Positions 43,167 through 52,185 of a stretch of 64,000 bases of DNA are shown here, piece after piece (the stretch's first letter is position 1; each line of letters opens with the position of its first letter). The DNA lies in the NCBI GenBank assembly GCA_015231615.1, contig JADGBE010000013.1:1-64000 (forward strand), read 5' to 3'. The notes under the pieces are model-generated. The model ran no database searches. It worked only from the letters and a program-made list of their open reading frames with translations, and was not told the DNA's origin. The position numbers and the translations under genes were made by a program. Origin of the DNA: Desulfamplus sp. Lineage in GTDB: Bacteria; Desulfobacterota; Desulfobacteria; Desulfobacterales; Desulfobacteraceae.

Positions 43167-44591
43167 ATGCTGCTTAGGCTTGCATTAGCAATAAAGGACA
43201 AGAAATTAGAATCAAGAATTGTAGATAGATTAGATGCTATTTCAGATATTCAGCTAAAAAAATTTGGACGCAATAATGGAGTATGGCAATCTCTTGTCAG
43301 AAGTTGTGCAGATATCTTTCTTATCAGTGAAGCATCAATTCCAAAGCCCATAGAGTCAGGGCTTTCGGTCTTGAACAATCTTCCTGAAAAGCCAGTAACC
43401 ATTGTTCTTCATCCTAATGACTCTTCTGAAGATCATGCACAACTGCTTGCTGCTGGTGCTGATACCGTGCTCTATTCTGGTATCTCAATTACAAGTCTTA
43501 TTGAAGCAATAGAGACCATTTTAGAGTCAAGACGACAGTTTAACCTAATGGACAGGTATGATCGAAAAGGTCGCCTAAAGCCTAAGATAAGCGACTTTGT
43601 TTCAGATAGCCAGCAGATGCAGATATTTATGGAGGAGGTTCAACAGGTTGTAAACAGCAGTGCAACCCTCCTAATCTTAGGAGAAACAGGGGTAGGAAAG
43701 GAGCATCTTGCAAAGGCTATCCATGCTGAAGGTTCACGTTCTAATGGTCCATTTATTGCGGTAAATACAGCCGCTCTTCCCGAGCAGCTTCTTGAAACAG
43801 AACTTTTTGGACATGAACAAGGGGCATTCACAGGTGCGATACGTGCAAGAAGAGGTGCATTTGAGCTTGCCCACAATGGCACGATATTTCTTGACGAGAT
43901 TGGTGATATTCCTCTCCATCTACAGACAAAACTTCTAAGAGTTCTTCAAGATTATGAATTTGTCCCAATTGGTGGAGAAGAGCCAATTTGGGTTGATGTC
44001 CGTGTAATTGCTGCTACCAACAAAGACCTTGAAAAAGAGATAGAGCTTGGCAGGTTTAGAAGAGATCTCTTTTATCGTATCAGCGTTGTATCTCTTACAA
44101 TTCCACCTTTGTGCAGAAGAAGAGAGGATATTCCGGGACTTATTCGCAACTTTATCTCCTATTTTCGGAAAAAAATTGGCAGAGAGGTGATTGGCATATC
44201 AGAAGAGGCGGTTCAGTTGATGAGCAGATACGATTGGCCCGGAAATGTAAGAGAGCTTATGAATGTAATTGAACGTGCTATGCTTCTTTGCAGAACAGAC
44301 ACCATAAAACCAAACGATCTTCCTGAAAGCATCTTCAATCCCGAAGGAAATCAGCACAACCAACTCTCTATTGAAAATCAGATATTTAACATAGCATCTT
44401 GGGAAAATAAAACTTTACCTCAGGTTACAGCAGAGGTAATAAGTAATGTTGAGCGTATTTACATTGAAATGATACTCAAAAAGGTTAATGGTCGAGTAGG
44501 TCAAGCTGCAAAAGTTTCAGATATTCACCCAAGGGGACTTTACAATAAAATGAGACAGCTTGGGATCAAAAAAGAGGACTTTAAAAATTAG
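43167..44591 (+). CDS. Sigma-54-dependent activator with degenerate receiver domain
   Basis: About 474 residues. The N-terminal 125 residues look like a receiver fold (GADTVLYSGISITSLIEAIE is its last part), but the acceptor strand reads DIFLISEASIP with no Asp at the usual place, so control by phosphorylation is doubtful. The AAA+ domain is complete: Walker A GETGVGKE, GAFTGA loop, Walker [11 protein letters not shown], and the arginine-finger region FRRDLFYRISV. A Fis-type HTH ends the protein (GRVGQAAKVSDIHPRGLYNK). I chose ATG 43167 (MLLRLALAIKD) with AAGGAG 9 nt upstream instead of 43095. The HD-GYP regulator follows after 46 bp. Confidence 0.9.
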   Translation: MLLRLALAIKDKKLESRIVDRLDAISDIQLKKFGRNNGVWQSLVRSCADIFLISEASIPKPIESGLSVLNNLPEKPVTIVLHPNDSSEDHAQLLAAGADTVLYSGISITSLIEAIETILESRRQFNLMDRYDRKGRLKPKISDFVSDSQQMQIFMEEVQQVVNSSATLLILGETGVGKEHLAKAIHAEGSRSNGPFIAVNTAALPEQLLETELFGHEQGAFTGAIRARRGAFELAHNGTIFLDEIGDIPLHLQTKLLRVLQDYEFVPIGGEEPIWVDVRVIAATNKDLEKEIELGRFRRDLFYRISVVSLTIPPLCRRREDIPGLIRNFISYFRKKIGREVIGISEEAVQLMSRYDWPGNVRELMNVIERAMLLCRTDTIKPNDLPESIFNPEGNQHNQLSIENQIFNIASWENKTLPQVTAEVISNVERIYIEMILKKVNGRVGQAAKVSDIHPRGLYNKMRQLGIKKEDFKN

Positions 44592-44637
44592 AACCCCTGC
44601 AAAACTTGAATTGACCCCTTGAGACACCTTACCCTAT

Positions 44638-45735
44638 ATGGAGCATAAACAGATTATGAAAGATCACCAATGGCGAGTCCTTATTGTTGACGATGAACCC
44701 AATAACCTTCAACTTATGCGTCATATACTTGCAGGAGAATATCAACTCTCATTTGCAATTAACGGAGTAAATGCCCTTGATGTTGCAAAGAAAGTTATGC
44801 CAGATATTATTCTGCTTGATATTATGATGCCCCAAATGGATGGTTATGAAACCTGTAAAAGACTCAAATCAGACAAATCAACTGCAAATATACCAGTTAT
44901 ATTTATCACTGCTATGTCTGATGTCTCAGATGAGAGCAAAGGTTTTGAGGTTGGTGGAGTAGATTATATTACAAAGCCAATTTCAAAGGCTATTGTAAAG
45001 GCAAGGGTTGCTAACCATCTTGCTTTGCATGACCAACAGATTGCATGTGAAAAATTAGTGCAATCAAGAACAGCAGAGCTTGAGGCAAGCCAGCGTTCTG
45101 CTGTATTTATGCTTGGAGAGGCAGGTGATTACAATGATACAGATACAGGAGTTCATATTTGGAGAATGGCAGCCTATTCTTCTGCAATAGCGCGAGCTTT
45201 TGACTGGAGTGTTGAAAAATCAGAAATGATTGAACTTGCAGCCCCAATGCACGATATTGGAAAAGTTGGAATACCTGATGCAATACTGAAAAAGCCAGGG
45301 CCTCTAAATGACGAAGAGTGGAATATTATGAAAACTCACCCTAAAATTGGGCATACTATTCTCTCTAAATCACGCACTCCTCTATTTATAATGGCTTCTG
45401 ATATTGCCCTATCTCACCATGAAAAATGGAATGGAAAAGGCTATCCAAGACAGCTAAAAGGTAAAGATATTCCTGAATCTGGAAGAATCGTTGCTTTAGC
45501 AGATGTCTTTGATGCGTTAACCATGAAACGACCATACAAAGAGCCATGGAGTTTAGAACGGGCACTTGAGGAGATCAAAAATGGGGCTGGAAGCCATTTT
45601 GACCCTGAAATTGTCAACTGTTTTTTTAAAGTTGAACAAGAGATAAGAGATATAAAACAGATGTGGGAAGAGATGGAAGCACAAGGGCTTAAAGTGTCTG
45701 ATCGCCTTAAGAAACGGTTTCCTGACTATTTTTAA
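44638..45735 (+). CDS. Response regulator with HD-GYP phosphodiesterase domain (RpfG-like)
   Basis: 365 residues. The receiver (about 10-130) has its acceptor Asp in IILLDIMMPQMDGYET. The HD-GYP domain (about 150-350) shows MHDIGKVGIPDAILKKPG and HHEKWNGKGYP, the metal and GYP motifs of cyclic-di-GMP phosphodiesterases. It would lower c-di-GMP on phosphorylation. The upstream activator gene is probably in the same transcript. ATG 44656 (MKDHQWR) is a second possible start, with GGAG 12 nt before it. GC-rich inverted repeats follow the stop codon. Confidence 0.92.
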   Translation: MEHKQIMKDHQWRVLIVDDEPNNLQLMRHILAGEYQLSFAINGVNALDVAKKVMPDIILLDIMMPQMDGYETCKRLKSDKSTANIPVIFITAMSDVSDESKGFEVGGVDYITKPISKAIVKARVANHLALHDQQIACEKLVQSRTAELEASQRSAVFMLGEAGDYNDTDTGVHIWRMAAYSSAIARAFDWSVEKSEMIELAAPMHDIGKVGIPDAILKKPGPLNDEEWNIMKTHPKIGHTILSKSRTPLFIMASDIALSHHEKWNGKGYPRQLKGKDIPESGRIVALADVFDALTMKRPYKEPWSLERALEEIKNGAGSHFDPEIVNCFFKVEQEIRDIKQMWEEMEAQGLKVSDRLKKRFPDYF

Positions 45736-45740
45736 GATAG

Positions 45741-45813
45741 CCCCCCGCCCGTCCTCCCCAAGGGGATGAGTAATTATTCCCCTCTCCATTGGGGAGGGGG
45801 CAGGGGTGGGGCA
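45741..45813. repeat. GC-rich palindromic element after the HD-GYP gene
   Basis: Starting CCCCCCGCCCGTCCTCCCC and ending GGGGAGGGGGCAGGGGTGGGG, the two ends pair with each other, and an inner CCCCAAGGGG and CTCCATTGGGGAG add smaller stems. It stands out in an AT-rich genome and lies between convergent genes. The same general sequence occurs at 48169-48244 inside the flavoenzyme gene. Confidence 0.6.
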
Positions 45814-45845
45814 ACAGGAATTGCCAATTTATTTATCTGGAATAA

Positions 45846-47189
45846 CTATTTGATAATTTTATCAACCATTATTTTTAGAATCACACGGTCAGTCTCAACC
45901 ATTCCTTGAGAGCTTATAATGCCGATATTCCTTATGGTCTTTTCTGGTCTCTCACCAACAATACCATCAGTCATCTTTACATTCAGCCCGTTAAGTGCAA
46001 ACAGGGCAGCCTGAACCGCTGCCCCTGCTGCTGTATCAAGTTTTAATGCACAACTATTCTTTGCCCCATCGCATATAACACCAGCAAGGTCTTCAATTAT
46101 ATTTTCAACAGCATAACCAATCTGATCAGAAGTTCCACCAAGAAGGCGTGTTATACCAGCAGCAGCACCAGCCCCAGCAGCCACAGAGCAGGCACATATT
46201 GCAGCAAGTCTGCCTGTGTGGGCTTTAATGCAAGCTGTCATTATGTGGCTTAGTCCAACAGCACGACATAGATCATCTCGTTTTGCCTGAACATGGTCAG
46301 CCACAGCTTTTACAGGAATGATAGCTGTTAAACCATGATTTCCACTTCCAGCAGAACTCATAGCTGGAAGCCTTGCCCCAGACATTCTTGCATCTCCAGC
46401 AGCAGCAGTTAAAACCCTTGCATTATGGATCATATCTTCTGAGACTAAACCTTTATCTGCAAGTTTTTTTAAAGTTGCCCCAACCTGAAGACCACACTCG
46501 TATTCAAGACCATACTTTGCAAGAGCAATATTCATCTCAATTCCACGCTCAATAAAATCAAGGTCATCGCTATCAAGTTCATCAACAAGAGCTATGATTT
46601 CACTCATGGTTATCTGTTTTAAACTCTTTTCAAGCTCTGCGGCATTGCCTCTATTTTTTCTATTTCCATTATGATCTTTTTTGCTATTTGTATTATTCAA
46701 TAAAGGATGGTTTGTAATTTGTTCTCCATTGAGTTCAAGAGTTGTTATGTTATCATGTAGAACCTCAATAGTTGAGATAGCACGATCTTGACCCGACTTG
46801 ATTGCTGTTTTTACATAGAGACCACGATGATCAGAAAGTAGATTTACCTTAACTTTGCCATCTTTAACAAATTTAGATGCAAACTTTACGTCATCATCGG
46901 TTATCGGAACAAGAACCTCCATACGAAGCATTGGTTCTCCTGCTACCGCCCCAATTGCAGATGCAAGATCAAGACCTGAAAGTCCACCTGTTCCGGGTAT
47001 GGCAACAGCAAGACCATTTTTAAAAATATTTGGATCAAGCCAAAGTTCAATAGAATCTATCTTGTTTTTGGGTATTGAAAGCAAAAGAGATGCAGCAGCA
47101 GCCGCACCAAGTGCAATTGCTGTAGGCTCTGTGCAGCCAAGTGCTGGAGCTACCTCAAGTTGTAAAATATCTTTGACTGTATATTCCAT
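45846..47189 (-). CDS. L-cysteine desulfidase family protein (CyuA/UPF0597)
   Basis: 447 residues. The opening VAPALGCTEPTAIALGAAAA and the later Cys-containing blocks AAICACSVAAGAGAAAGI and CDGAKNSCALKLDTAAGA are the family signature; these Cys residues bind a [4Fe-4S] cluster in the serine-dehydratase-like fold. Known members convert L-cysteine to pyruvate, ammonia and sulfide; some are annotated as serine dehydratase alpha-like. A short Asn/Lys-rich insert (NTNSKKDHNGNRKNRGN) interrupts the middle. Monocistronic by spacing; the flavoenzyme gene ends 120 bp upstream across a 36-bp palindrome. Confidence 0.88.
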   Translation of the reverse strand: MEYTVKDILQLEVAPALGCTEPTAIALGAAAAASLLLSIPKNKIDSIELWLDPNIFKNGLAVAIPGTGGLSGLDLASAIGAVAGEPMLRMEVLVPITDDDVKFASKFVKDGKVKVNLLSDHRGLYVKTAIKSGQDRAISTIEVLHDNITTLELNGEQITNHPLLNNTNSKKDHNGNRKNRGNAAELEKSLKQITMSEIIALVDELDSDDLDFIERGIEMNIALAKYGLEYECGLQVGATLKKLADKGLVSEDMIHNARVLTAAAGDARMSGARLPAMSSAGSGNHGLTAIIPVKAVADHVQAKRDDLCRAVGLSHIMTACIKAHTGRLAAICACSVAAGAGAAAGITRLLGGTSDQIGYAVENIIEDLAGVICDGAKNSCALKLDTAAGAAVQAALFALNGLNVKMTDGIVGERPEKTIRNIGIISSQGMVETDRVILKIMVDKIIK

Positions 47190-47255
47190 TAGTTTCCTCT
47201 ATGCTTGATAGTGTATTATGGATTTAGGGCGGTTTTAATTTTGAACATTGGCAGC

Positions 47256-47291
47256 ATAGATTTGACAACTTTTAAAAGTTGTCAAATCTAT
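47256..47291. repeat. Perfect 36-bp palindrome (ATAGATTTGACAACTTTT arm), copy 1
   Basis: The 18-bp arm ATAGATTTGACAACTTTT is followed at once by its reverse complement. It lies downstream of the flavoenzyme stop (minus strand) and ahead of the desulfidase gene. A diverged copy with the same flanking word (CAACTGAAAAAT versus CAGTTGCAAAAT) lies at 49497-49533. Confidence 0.75.
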
Positions 47292-47309
47292 CAACTGAAA
47301 AATTGCTGA

Positions 47310-49460
47310 TTACCCCCTTGCAATCTCTTCAGCTTCGCTTATGCAATACATAAGATGACGTGGTGATTTTGCATCTCCGATAAAATGAAATTCTGCGTTG
47401 GTTAGAGGTTCAAATTTCTTAATATCTCTGATTGAGATATGTTTTTCTGAAATCACAACCATATCACAGCCATCTATGGAAACATTTTCAGCATCTTTAA
47501 TGGAATCCCCTTTTTTTATATGAAACTCCACGCCACAAGGCGTAAATTTTTCAATCGAAACATTCTTATACAGCACAACACCTTTCTTTTTAAGGTTTTC
47601 CCTCAGATAATATCGATCGTTTGCCGACATCTCCTCTGCATAGCTCTTTTTTCGATTTAGCACATAAACCTCATTGCCCTTTGAAGCAATGTAATCGGCA
47701 GTGATAAGTCCTGTCATGCCGCCACCTAAAACAATTACACGTTTAACAGATTGCTTGGCATTGACGTTTTGCGTTTGCTCTATTTGATTTGAATCCTCAA
47801 GAATATCCACACTGGTTACAACGTCCATTTTACTTTGAAAAAGTCCTTTAATTATAGGCATATCTGGCATTGAACCAGTTGCTATAACCACCTTATCAGG
47901 AGCAAACGATTTAAGGATAGCCTCATCAAGAGATTTGCCATAAAGTATCTCAACATTTAGCCTTACAAGCTCATTTTTGAAAAATTCAAGAATATCGCCA
48001 AGCTCACCGCGTCCAGGGGCTTTTGAAGCAAGAGAGAGCAATCCTCCTGAATTGGTCTTTTTTTCAACAATCAAAACTTTATGCCCTCTGATTGCAAAAA
48101 GACGGGCAGCAGCCATTCCAGCAGGTCCTGCCCCAACAACCAGAATTTTGAGTTTATGGTCTGTTTGTCCCACCCCTACCCTCCCCGAAGAGGAGGGAGT
48201 TGTTATCCCCTCTCTCTTTTCAAGAAGTGGCAAGGGGGCGGGGCTTGGATTTTCTTTCTGATATTCCTCTTTTAATTTATACTCTCTTCCAACATCAGGA
48301 TTTGCAACGCATGACCCCGGCTCTTTAGCAAGAACAGCATGGATACAGCCCAAACAACACCCAATACATGGGCGTATTTCAGATAAATTTCCCTGTTGAG
48401 CTTTAATTGGCAAATATGGATCAGCAAGCAACGCACGACCCATTGAGACAACATCAGCCTTTCCATCTCTTAAAATCTCATCAGCAAGTATTGGAGATTT
48501 TATCCTTCCAACTGTAATAACAGGAATTGAGACATGCTTTTTTACCTCCTCAGCCATATAGACAAAACAGCCATGAGCTGAATACATTGATGGGATAGTA
48601 AGCTCAGTTGAGCCATAAACACCACCTGAAATGTGAAGATAGGCAACTCCAGCTTTCTCTAAAAGCGGGGCAACTCTAACTGCATCTTCAAGTTCCCAGC
48701 CATTTTTAATGTAATCTTTACCATTCATACGAATGCCAATAGGAAACTCTTCACCTGCTTTTTTCTTTATATCTTCAATAATTTCAAATAAAAATCGAGT
48801 TCTATTCTCAAATGATCCGCCATATTGATCTTGCCTTATATTTGAGTTAGGCGACATAAATTGATTTATAAGATAACCGTGTGCAGCATGAATTTCTACA
48901 AAATCAAATCCCGCATCTTTGCAACGCTTTGTAGAACTTCCAAAACACTGTGCAAGCTCTCGTATCTCATCAATCTCTAATGCTCTCACCTCACCTTTAA
49001 CAACTGCTGGGGCTGGTATTGCTGATGGTGCAACTTTTTCAGGCAGATAAGATTGACGACCACCGTGCATTAACTGAACACCAAACTTAACTTTATAATC
49101 TTCTGATTTTTTAAATATTGAGTTATCAGAAGGTTGGGATTGAGACTGTAAGTGAGACTGAAATTGATCAGCCTCTCTCACAGCTTTAACCATCTTCTGC
49201 AAAGATGGGATACAACTATCCTCGTACAAAACAGGCAAATCAGGAAGTTCCTGACCTCCCGGGTGGACGCTTCCTCCGCCGACAAGCATCATGCCAACGC
49301 CACCTTTTGCCCTCTCAACAAAATATTGGGTCAACTGTTCTGTAACATGACATTTATCATCTACTCCAAAATTTATGCTCATAGCAGACATCATAAGTCT
49401 GTTTTTAACATACATAGAACCTATTTTGATTGGTGTAAAAATGTGAGGAAAAGTTGTCAT
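47310..49460 (-). CDS. NADH:flavin oxidoreductase / 2,4-dienoyl-CoA reductase family enzyme
   Basis: 716 residues. The N-terminal FMN TIM barrel (about 1-365) shows FTPIKIGSMYVKNRLMMSAM, the HAAHGYLINQFMSPNSN active-site stretch and SMGRALLADP. A four-Cys Fe-S motif follows (RPCIGCCLGCIHAVL and GSCVANP). The FAD domain opens with ILVVGAGPAGMAAAR, and a second dinucleotide-binding motif reads VIVLGGGMTGLITAD. Relatives (FadH, BaiCD, enoate reductases) reduce conjugated C=C bonds using NAD(P)H. Two inserts are unusual: a Gln/Ser-rich run (FQSHLQSQSQPSDNS) in the barrel, and about 25 residues (NPSPAPLPLLEKREG and on) coded by a GC-rich repeat just before the FAD domain. Confidence 0.9.
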   Translation of the reverse strand: MTTFPHIFTPIKIGSMYVKNRLMMSAMSINFGVDDKCHVTEQLTQYFVERAKGGVGMMLVGGGSVHPGGQELPDLPVLYEDSCIPSLQKMVKAVREADQFQSHLQSQSQPSDNSIFKKSEDYKVKFGVQLMHGGRQSYLPEKVAPSAIPAPAVVKGEVRALEIDEIRELAQCFGSSTKRCKDAGFDFVEIHAAHGYLINQFMSPNSNIRQDQYGGSFENRTRFLFEIIEDIKKKAGEEFPIGIRMNGKDYIKNGWELEDAVRVAPLLEKAGVAYLHISGGVYGSTELTIPSMYSAHGCFVYMAEEVKKHVSIPVITVGRIKSPILADEILRDGKADVVSMGRALLADPYLPIKAQQGNLSEIRPCIGCCLGCIHAVLAKEPGSCVANPDVGREYKLKEEYQKENPSPAPLPLLEKREGITTPSSSGRVGVGQTDHKLKILVVGAGPAGMAAARLFAIRGHKVLIVEKKTNSGGLLSLASKAPGRGELGDILEFFKNELVRLNVEILYGKSLDEAILKSFAPDKVVIATGSMPDMPIIKGLFQSKMDVVTSVDILEDSNQIEQTQNVNAKQSVKRVIVLGGGMTGLITADYIASKGNEVYVLNRKKSYAEEMSANDRYYLRENLKKKGVVLYKNVSIEKFTPCGVEFHIKKGDSIKDAENVSIDGCDMVVISEKHISIRDIKKFEPLTNAEFHFIGDAKSPRHLMYCISEAEEIARG
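48169..48244. repeat. GC-rich repeat inserted in frame in the flavoenzyme gene
   Basis: CCCACCCCTACCCTCCCC ... TTATCCCCTCTC ... AAGGGGGCGGGG resembles the intergenic element at 45741-45813 in order and spacing of its words. It adds about 25 Pro/Ser/Gly-rich residues between the Fe-S segment and the FAD domain, a boundary where extra length is likely to be tolerated. Confidence 0.6.
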
Positions 49461-49496
49461 TGGTTATCCTTGTCCTTAATTTTGAAAATTATAGTA

Positions 49497-49533
49497 ATAG
49501 ATTTGAGAACTCTTTGAAATTTATCAAATCTTT
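49497..49533. repeat. Diverged copy of the ATAGATTTGA palindrome, copy 2
   Basis: ATAGATTTGAGAACTC and AAATTTATCAAATCT are the worn arms of the 36-bp palindrome at 47256, with similar sequence continuing to the right. It lies between the DUF554 gene and the flavoenzyme gene. Two such copies thus flank the flavoenzyme gene. Confidence 0.6.
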
Positions 49534-49550
49534 CAGTTGCAAAATATAGG

Positions 49551-50246
49551 TTACCATGGATATATCAGCAGAATAATATACCATATCATAGGAAGGAAGA
49601 TAGCTGGTATCATGCTTCCAACCCTTATTTTTGCAGCACCAAGAAGATTTATGCCAATTGCCATAATAAGCACGCCACCAACTGATGACATCTGGCTTAC
49701 AACCTGCGGTTGAAGAAATGGTTTTACAAATACAGCAGCCATAGTTATAGCTCCTTGATATAAGAGTATTGGCAAGCCTGAAAATATAACTCCTAAACCA
49801 AAAGATGAGCCAAGTATTATAGAGGTGATACCATCTAATGCAGATTTTGCAAAAAGGGTTTGATGGTTACCTGTAAGTCCACTTTCAAGTGAACCTACAA
49901 TTGCCATTGAACCAACACAAAAGATAAGAGTCGCTGTAATAAAGCCTTGATAAAAACGACCGTCATCTTCATCTTTTGAGAACCTTTTTTCTAAAATACG
50001 CCCTACCCTTTCAAGCCCATCTTCAATGTGCATCAACTCACCTAAAAGACTTCCAAATGCTAAACTAAATATCACAACAAGAAGATCATCACTTTTAATA
50101 GCACCTTTAATACCAATAATAAGCACAGCAAGACTTACGGCGTGCATTATGGTTTTATTATACCTTTCAGGAATCCCTCCACTAAAGAGCATTCCAATAA
50201 GACCTCCAGCAATAATCGCAACTGCATTAACTATTGTTCCTAACAT
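49551..50246 (-). CDS. DUF554 family membrane protein
   Basis: 231 residues, mostly hydrophobic with about six to seven membrane helices. The opening MLGTIVNAVAIIAGGLIGML and the central TLIFCVGSMAIVGSLESGLT are the family signature (YdfK/YqgA-like). The family is thought to be a transporter or channel; its substrate is not known. Expression is probably together with the upstream NifA-like activator or separate, with a 28-bp palindrome in the gap. Confidence 0.87.
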   Translation of the reverse strand: MLGTIVNAVAIIAGGLIGMLFSGGIPERYNKTIMHAVSLAVLIIGIKGAIKSDDLLVVIFSLAFGSLLGELMHIEDGLERVGRILEKRFSKDEDDGRFYQGFITATLIFCVGSMAIVGSLESGLTGNHQTLFAKSALDGITSIILGSSFGLGVIFSGLPILLYQGAITMAAVFVKPFLQPQVVSQMSSVGGVLIMAIGINLLGAAKIRVGSMIPAIFLPMIWYIILLIYPW

Positions 50247-50307
50247 ATTAAATTTTTTCCTATTCTTAACTTAATCGCTCTACTTATATTTTTATCGGTA
50301 ATAAGTT

Positions 50308-50335
50308 GTAGGGTGTAAGCATGCTTACACCCTAC
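50308..50335. repeat. GTAGGGTGTAAGC palindrome, copy 2
   Basis: Perfect 28-bp palindrome with arm GTAGGGTGTAAGCA around GCATGC. It differs from the 31142 copy by one compensated change per arm, which keeps the stem. It lies just downstream of the NifA-like gene stop. Confidence 0.75.
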
Positions 50336-50386
50336 CCTACCAGAAAAAGCTAAATTTCTTCCAATTTACATTACAACAAAGTCAAG

Positions 50387-51910
50387 TTATCTGTAATCTT
50401 TATAATCTACACCATATTTAGAGGCTTTGTAGGCAAATATTCTTACTGTAGTGCCAACAAGCTCGGCTGCTTTCTTTATATTTCCTCTCGTGTTTTTTAG
50501 AGAGTCAATTATCATTTCACGTTCAAGATTTGCAACAGCTTGATCCATAGTTATTGGTGCAAGAGTGTGTGAAGTTTTACCAGTTTGAAGACTTGGCGGT
50601 AGATGATAGCTGTGAATTGCACCCTCATTACATAGAAGAACAGCCCGCTCAATGCAGTTTTCAAGCTCTCGAACATTTCCGGGCCAATGGTATTCCATGA
50701 GCATATCAATGGAAGGAGTTGAGAATCTTTTTATATCCTTAAAATGCTCTTTTGAATATTTTTCAAGAAAATGGTCAGCAAGAAGGATAACATCAGTTTT
50801 TCTCATTCTCAAACTTGGAACATAAATTGGAAAGACATTTAGCCTAAAATAGAGATCATCTCTAAAAGTCCCCTTTTCAACCATACTCTCAAGGTTGCTA
50901 TTTGTGGCTGCAATGATTCTTACATCAACCTTGATAGTTTCATGCCCCCCTACCCTCTCAAACTCCTTTTCCTGAAGCACTCTTAGAAGTTTGACCTGAA
51001 CAGAGATATCCATAGTGCCAATCTCATCAAGAAATATTGTCCCTTTATGGGCCATCTCAAACTTGCCTTTTTTTTGTTGCAATGCTCCTGTAAAAGAGCC
51101 TTTTTCGTGTCCAAAAAGCTCACTCTCTATCAAATTAGTAGGAAGTGCGGCACAGTTGATCTTAACAAAAGGGTGGCTATTTCTGTGGCTGTTGTAGTGA
51201 ATTGAGTTGGCAATCAACTCTTTACCTGTTCCACTCTCTCCTCGTATTAAAACAGTAGCATTGCTTCTTGAAACTTGAGAGATCATCTGAAAAACCTCTC
51301 TCATCTTATTGCTATTACCGATAATATTGGAAAAGCTATATCTATTTTCAAGCTCACCTTTTAGCCGAGTATTCTCCTGTTTTAATTTATCCTTTTCAAC
51401 ATGAAGTCGCTCAAGGTTAATAACATGGCGGGCAATCATTGTTGCTACAACAGATAAAACCTTCTCGCCCTGCTGTAATTCACTTTTCCCCTGATATGGT
51501 CTATCAGCACTTAAAGCACCAACCACACGGGTTCCTTTTTTAACAGGCACACAGATAAATGAGTAATCCATGCCAACTTCTCCCTTATGGGAGTCTGTTC
51601 TATTAAGAAAAAGCGGCTCTTCATTGATAATTGGCACAACTGCTGGCTCTCCTGTTTGGATAACCTTTCCAGTTATTCCTTCACCAAGTTTATATTTTGC
51701 CCGCTTCATAGCTTTTTCAGGAATGCCATGTGCAACCTCTATTCTTATCTCTTTTGTTATAGGATCAAGAAGTGTAACTGTCCCTCGCACAAGGTTTAAA
51801 GATTCAGAGAGTATCTCTAAAACCTTGTAGAGAGCCTTTTTCATATCTGTATTGTCATTTAATGCTTCGTTTATCTCATAAAGAAGGGAAATCTCTTCTA
51901 TAGACTTCAT
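50387..51910 (-). CDS. Sigma-54-dependent activator with N-terminal GAF domain (NifA-like)
   Basis: 507 residues. The GAF domain (about 5-170) shows [20 protein letters not shown] and [10 protein letters not shown]. The AAA+ domain has Walker A GESGTGKE, the sigma-54 loop as GSFTGA (Ala to Ser at the second position of GAFTGA), Walker [11 protein letters not shown] and the [17 protein letters not shown] region. A Fis-type HTH ([20 protein letters not shown]) ends the protein, as in NifA/FhlA-like regulators. No nif genes are present, so the regulon is unknown. AAGGA stands about 9 nt before the ATG. Confidence 0.9.
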   Translation of the reverse strand: MKSIEEISLLYEINEALNDNTDMKKALYKVLEILSESLNLVRGTVTLLDPITKEIRIEVAHGIPEKAMKRAKYKLGEGITGKVIQTGEPAVVPIINEEPLFLNRTDSHKGEVGMDYSFICVPVKKGTRVVGALSADRPYQGKSELQQGEKVLSVVATMIARHVINLERLHVEKDKLKQENTRLKGELENRYSFSNIIGNSNKMREVFQMISQVSRSNATVLIRGESGTGKELIANSIHYNSHRNSHPFVKINCAALPTNLIESELFGHEKGSFTGALQQKKGKFEMAHKGTIFLDEIGTMDISVQVKLLRVLQEKEFERVGGHETIKVDVRIIAATNSNLESMVEKGTFRDDLYFRLNVFPIYVPSLRMRKTDVILLADHFLEKYSKEHFKDIKRFSTPSIDMLMEYHWPGNVRELENCIERAVLLCNEGAIHSYHLPPSLQTGKTSHTLAPITMDQAVANLEREMIIDSLKNTRGNIKKAAELVGTTVRIFAYKASKYGVDYKDYR

Positions 51911-52185
51911 GTGATAGAATCCTTCAACTTTGATTTATATAAAAAAATTAAACTAAAAAAAGAATGGCGGTAGTTACTAAAAATTAATCTTACTATCTTC
52001 AAGTTGACAGGCACATTATCATAAATCTTGATTTATGACACCTTTAATGAGATAGTTCTTAAAAATGTAGTATAAACTAAAAGTTCTCTTTTGCTGTATA
52101 TAGGCTCTAAGTATGGCTAAATATTTAACAAATATAGACTATCTTAAGATTAAATATCTTTTTTATAAATGATGCCGCGTATGGC

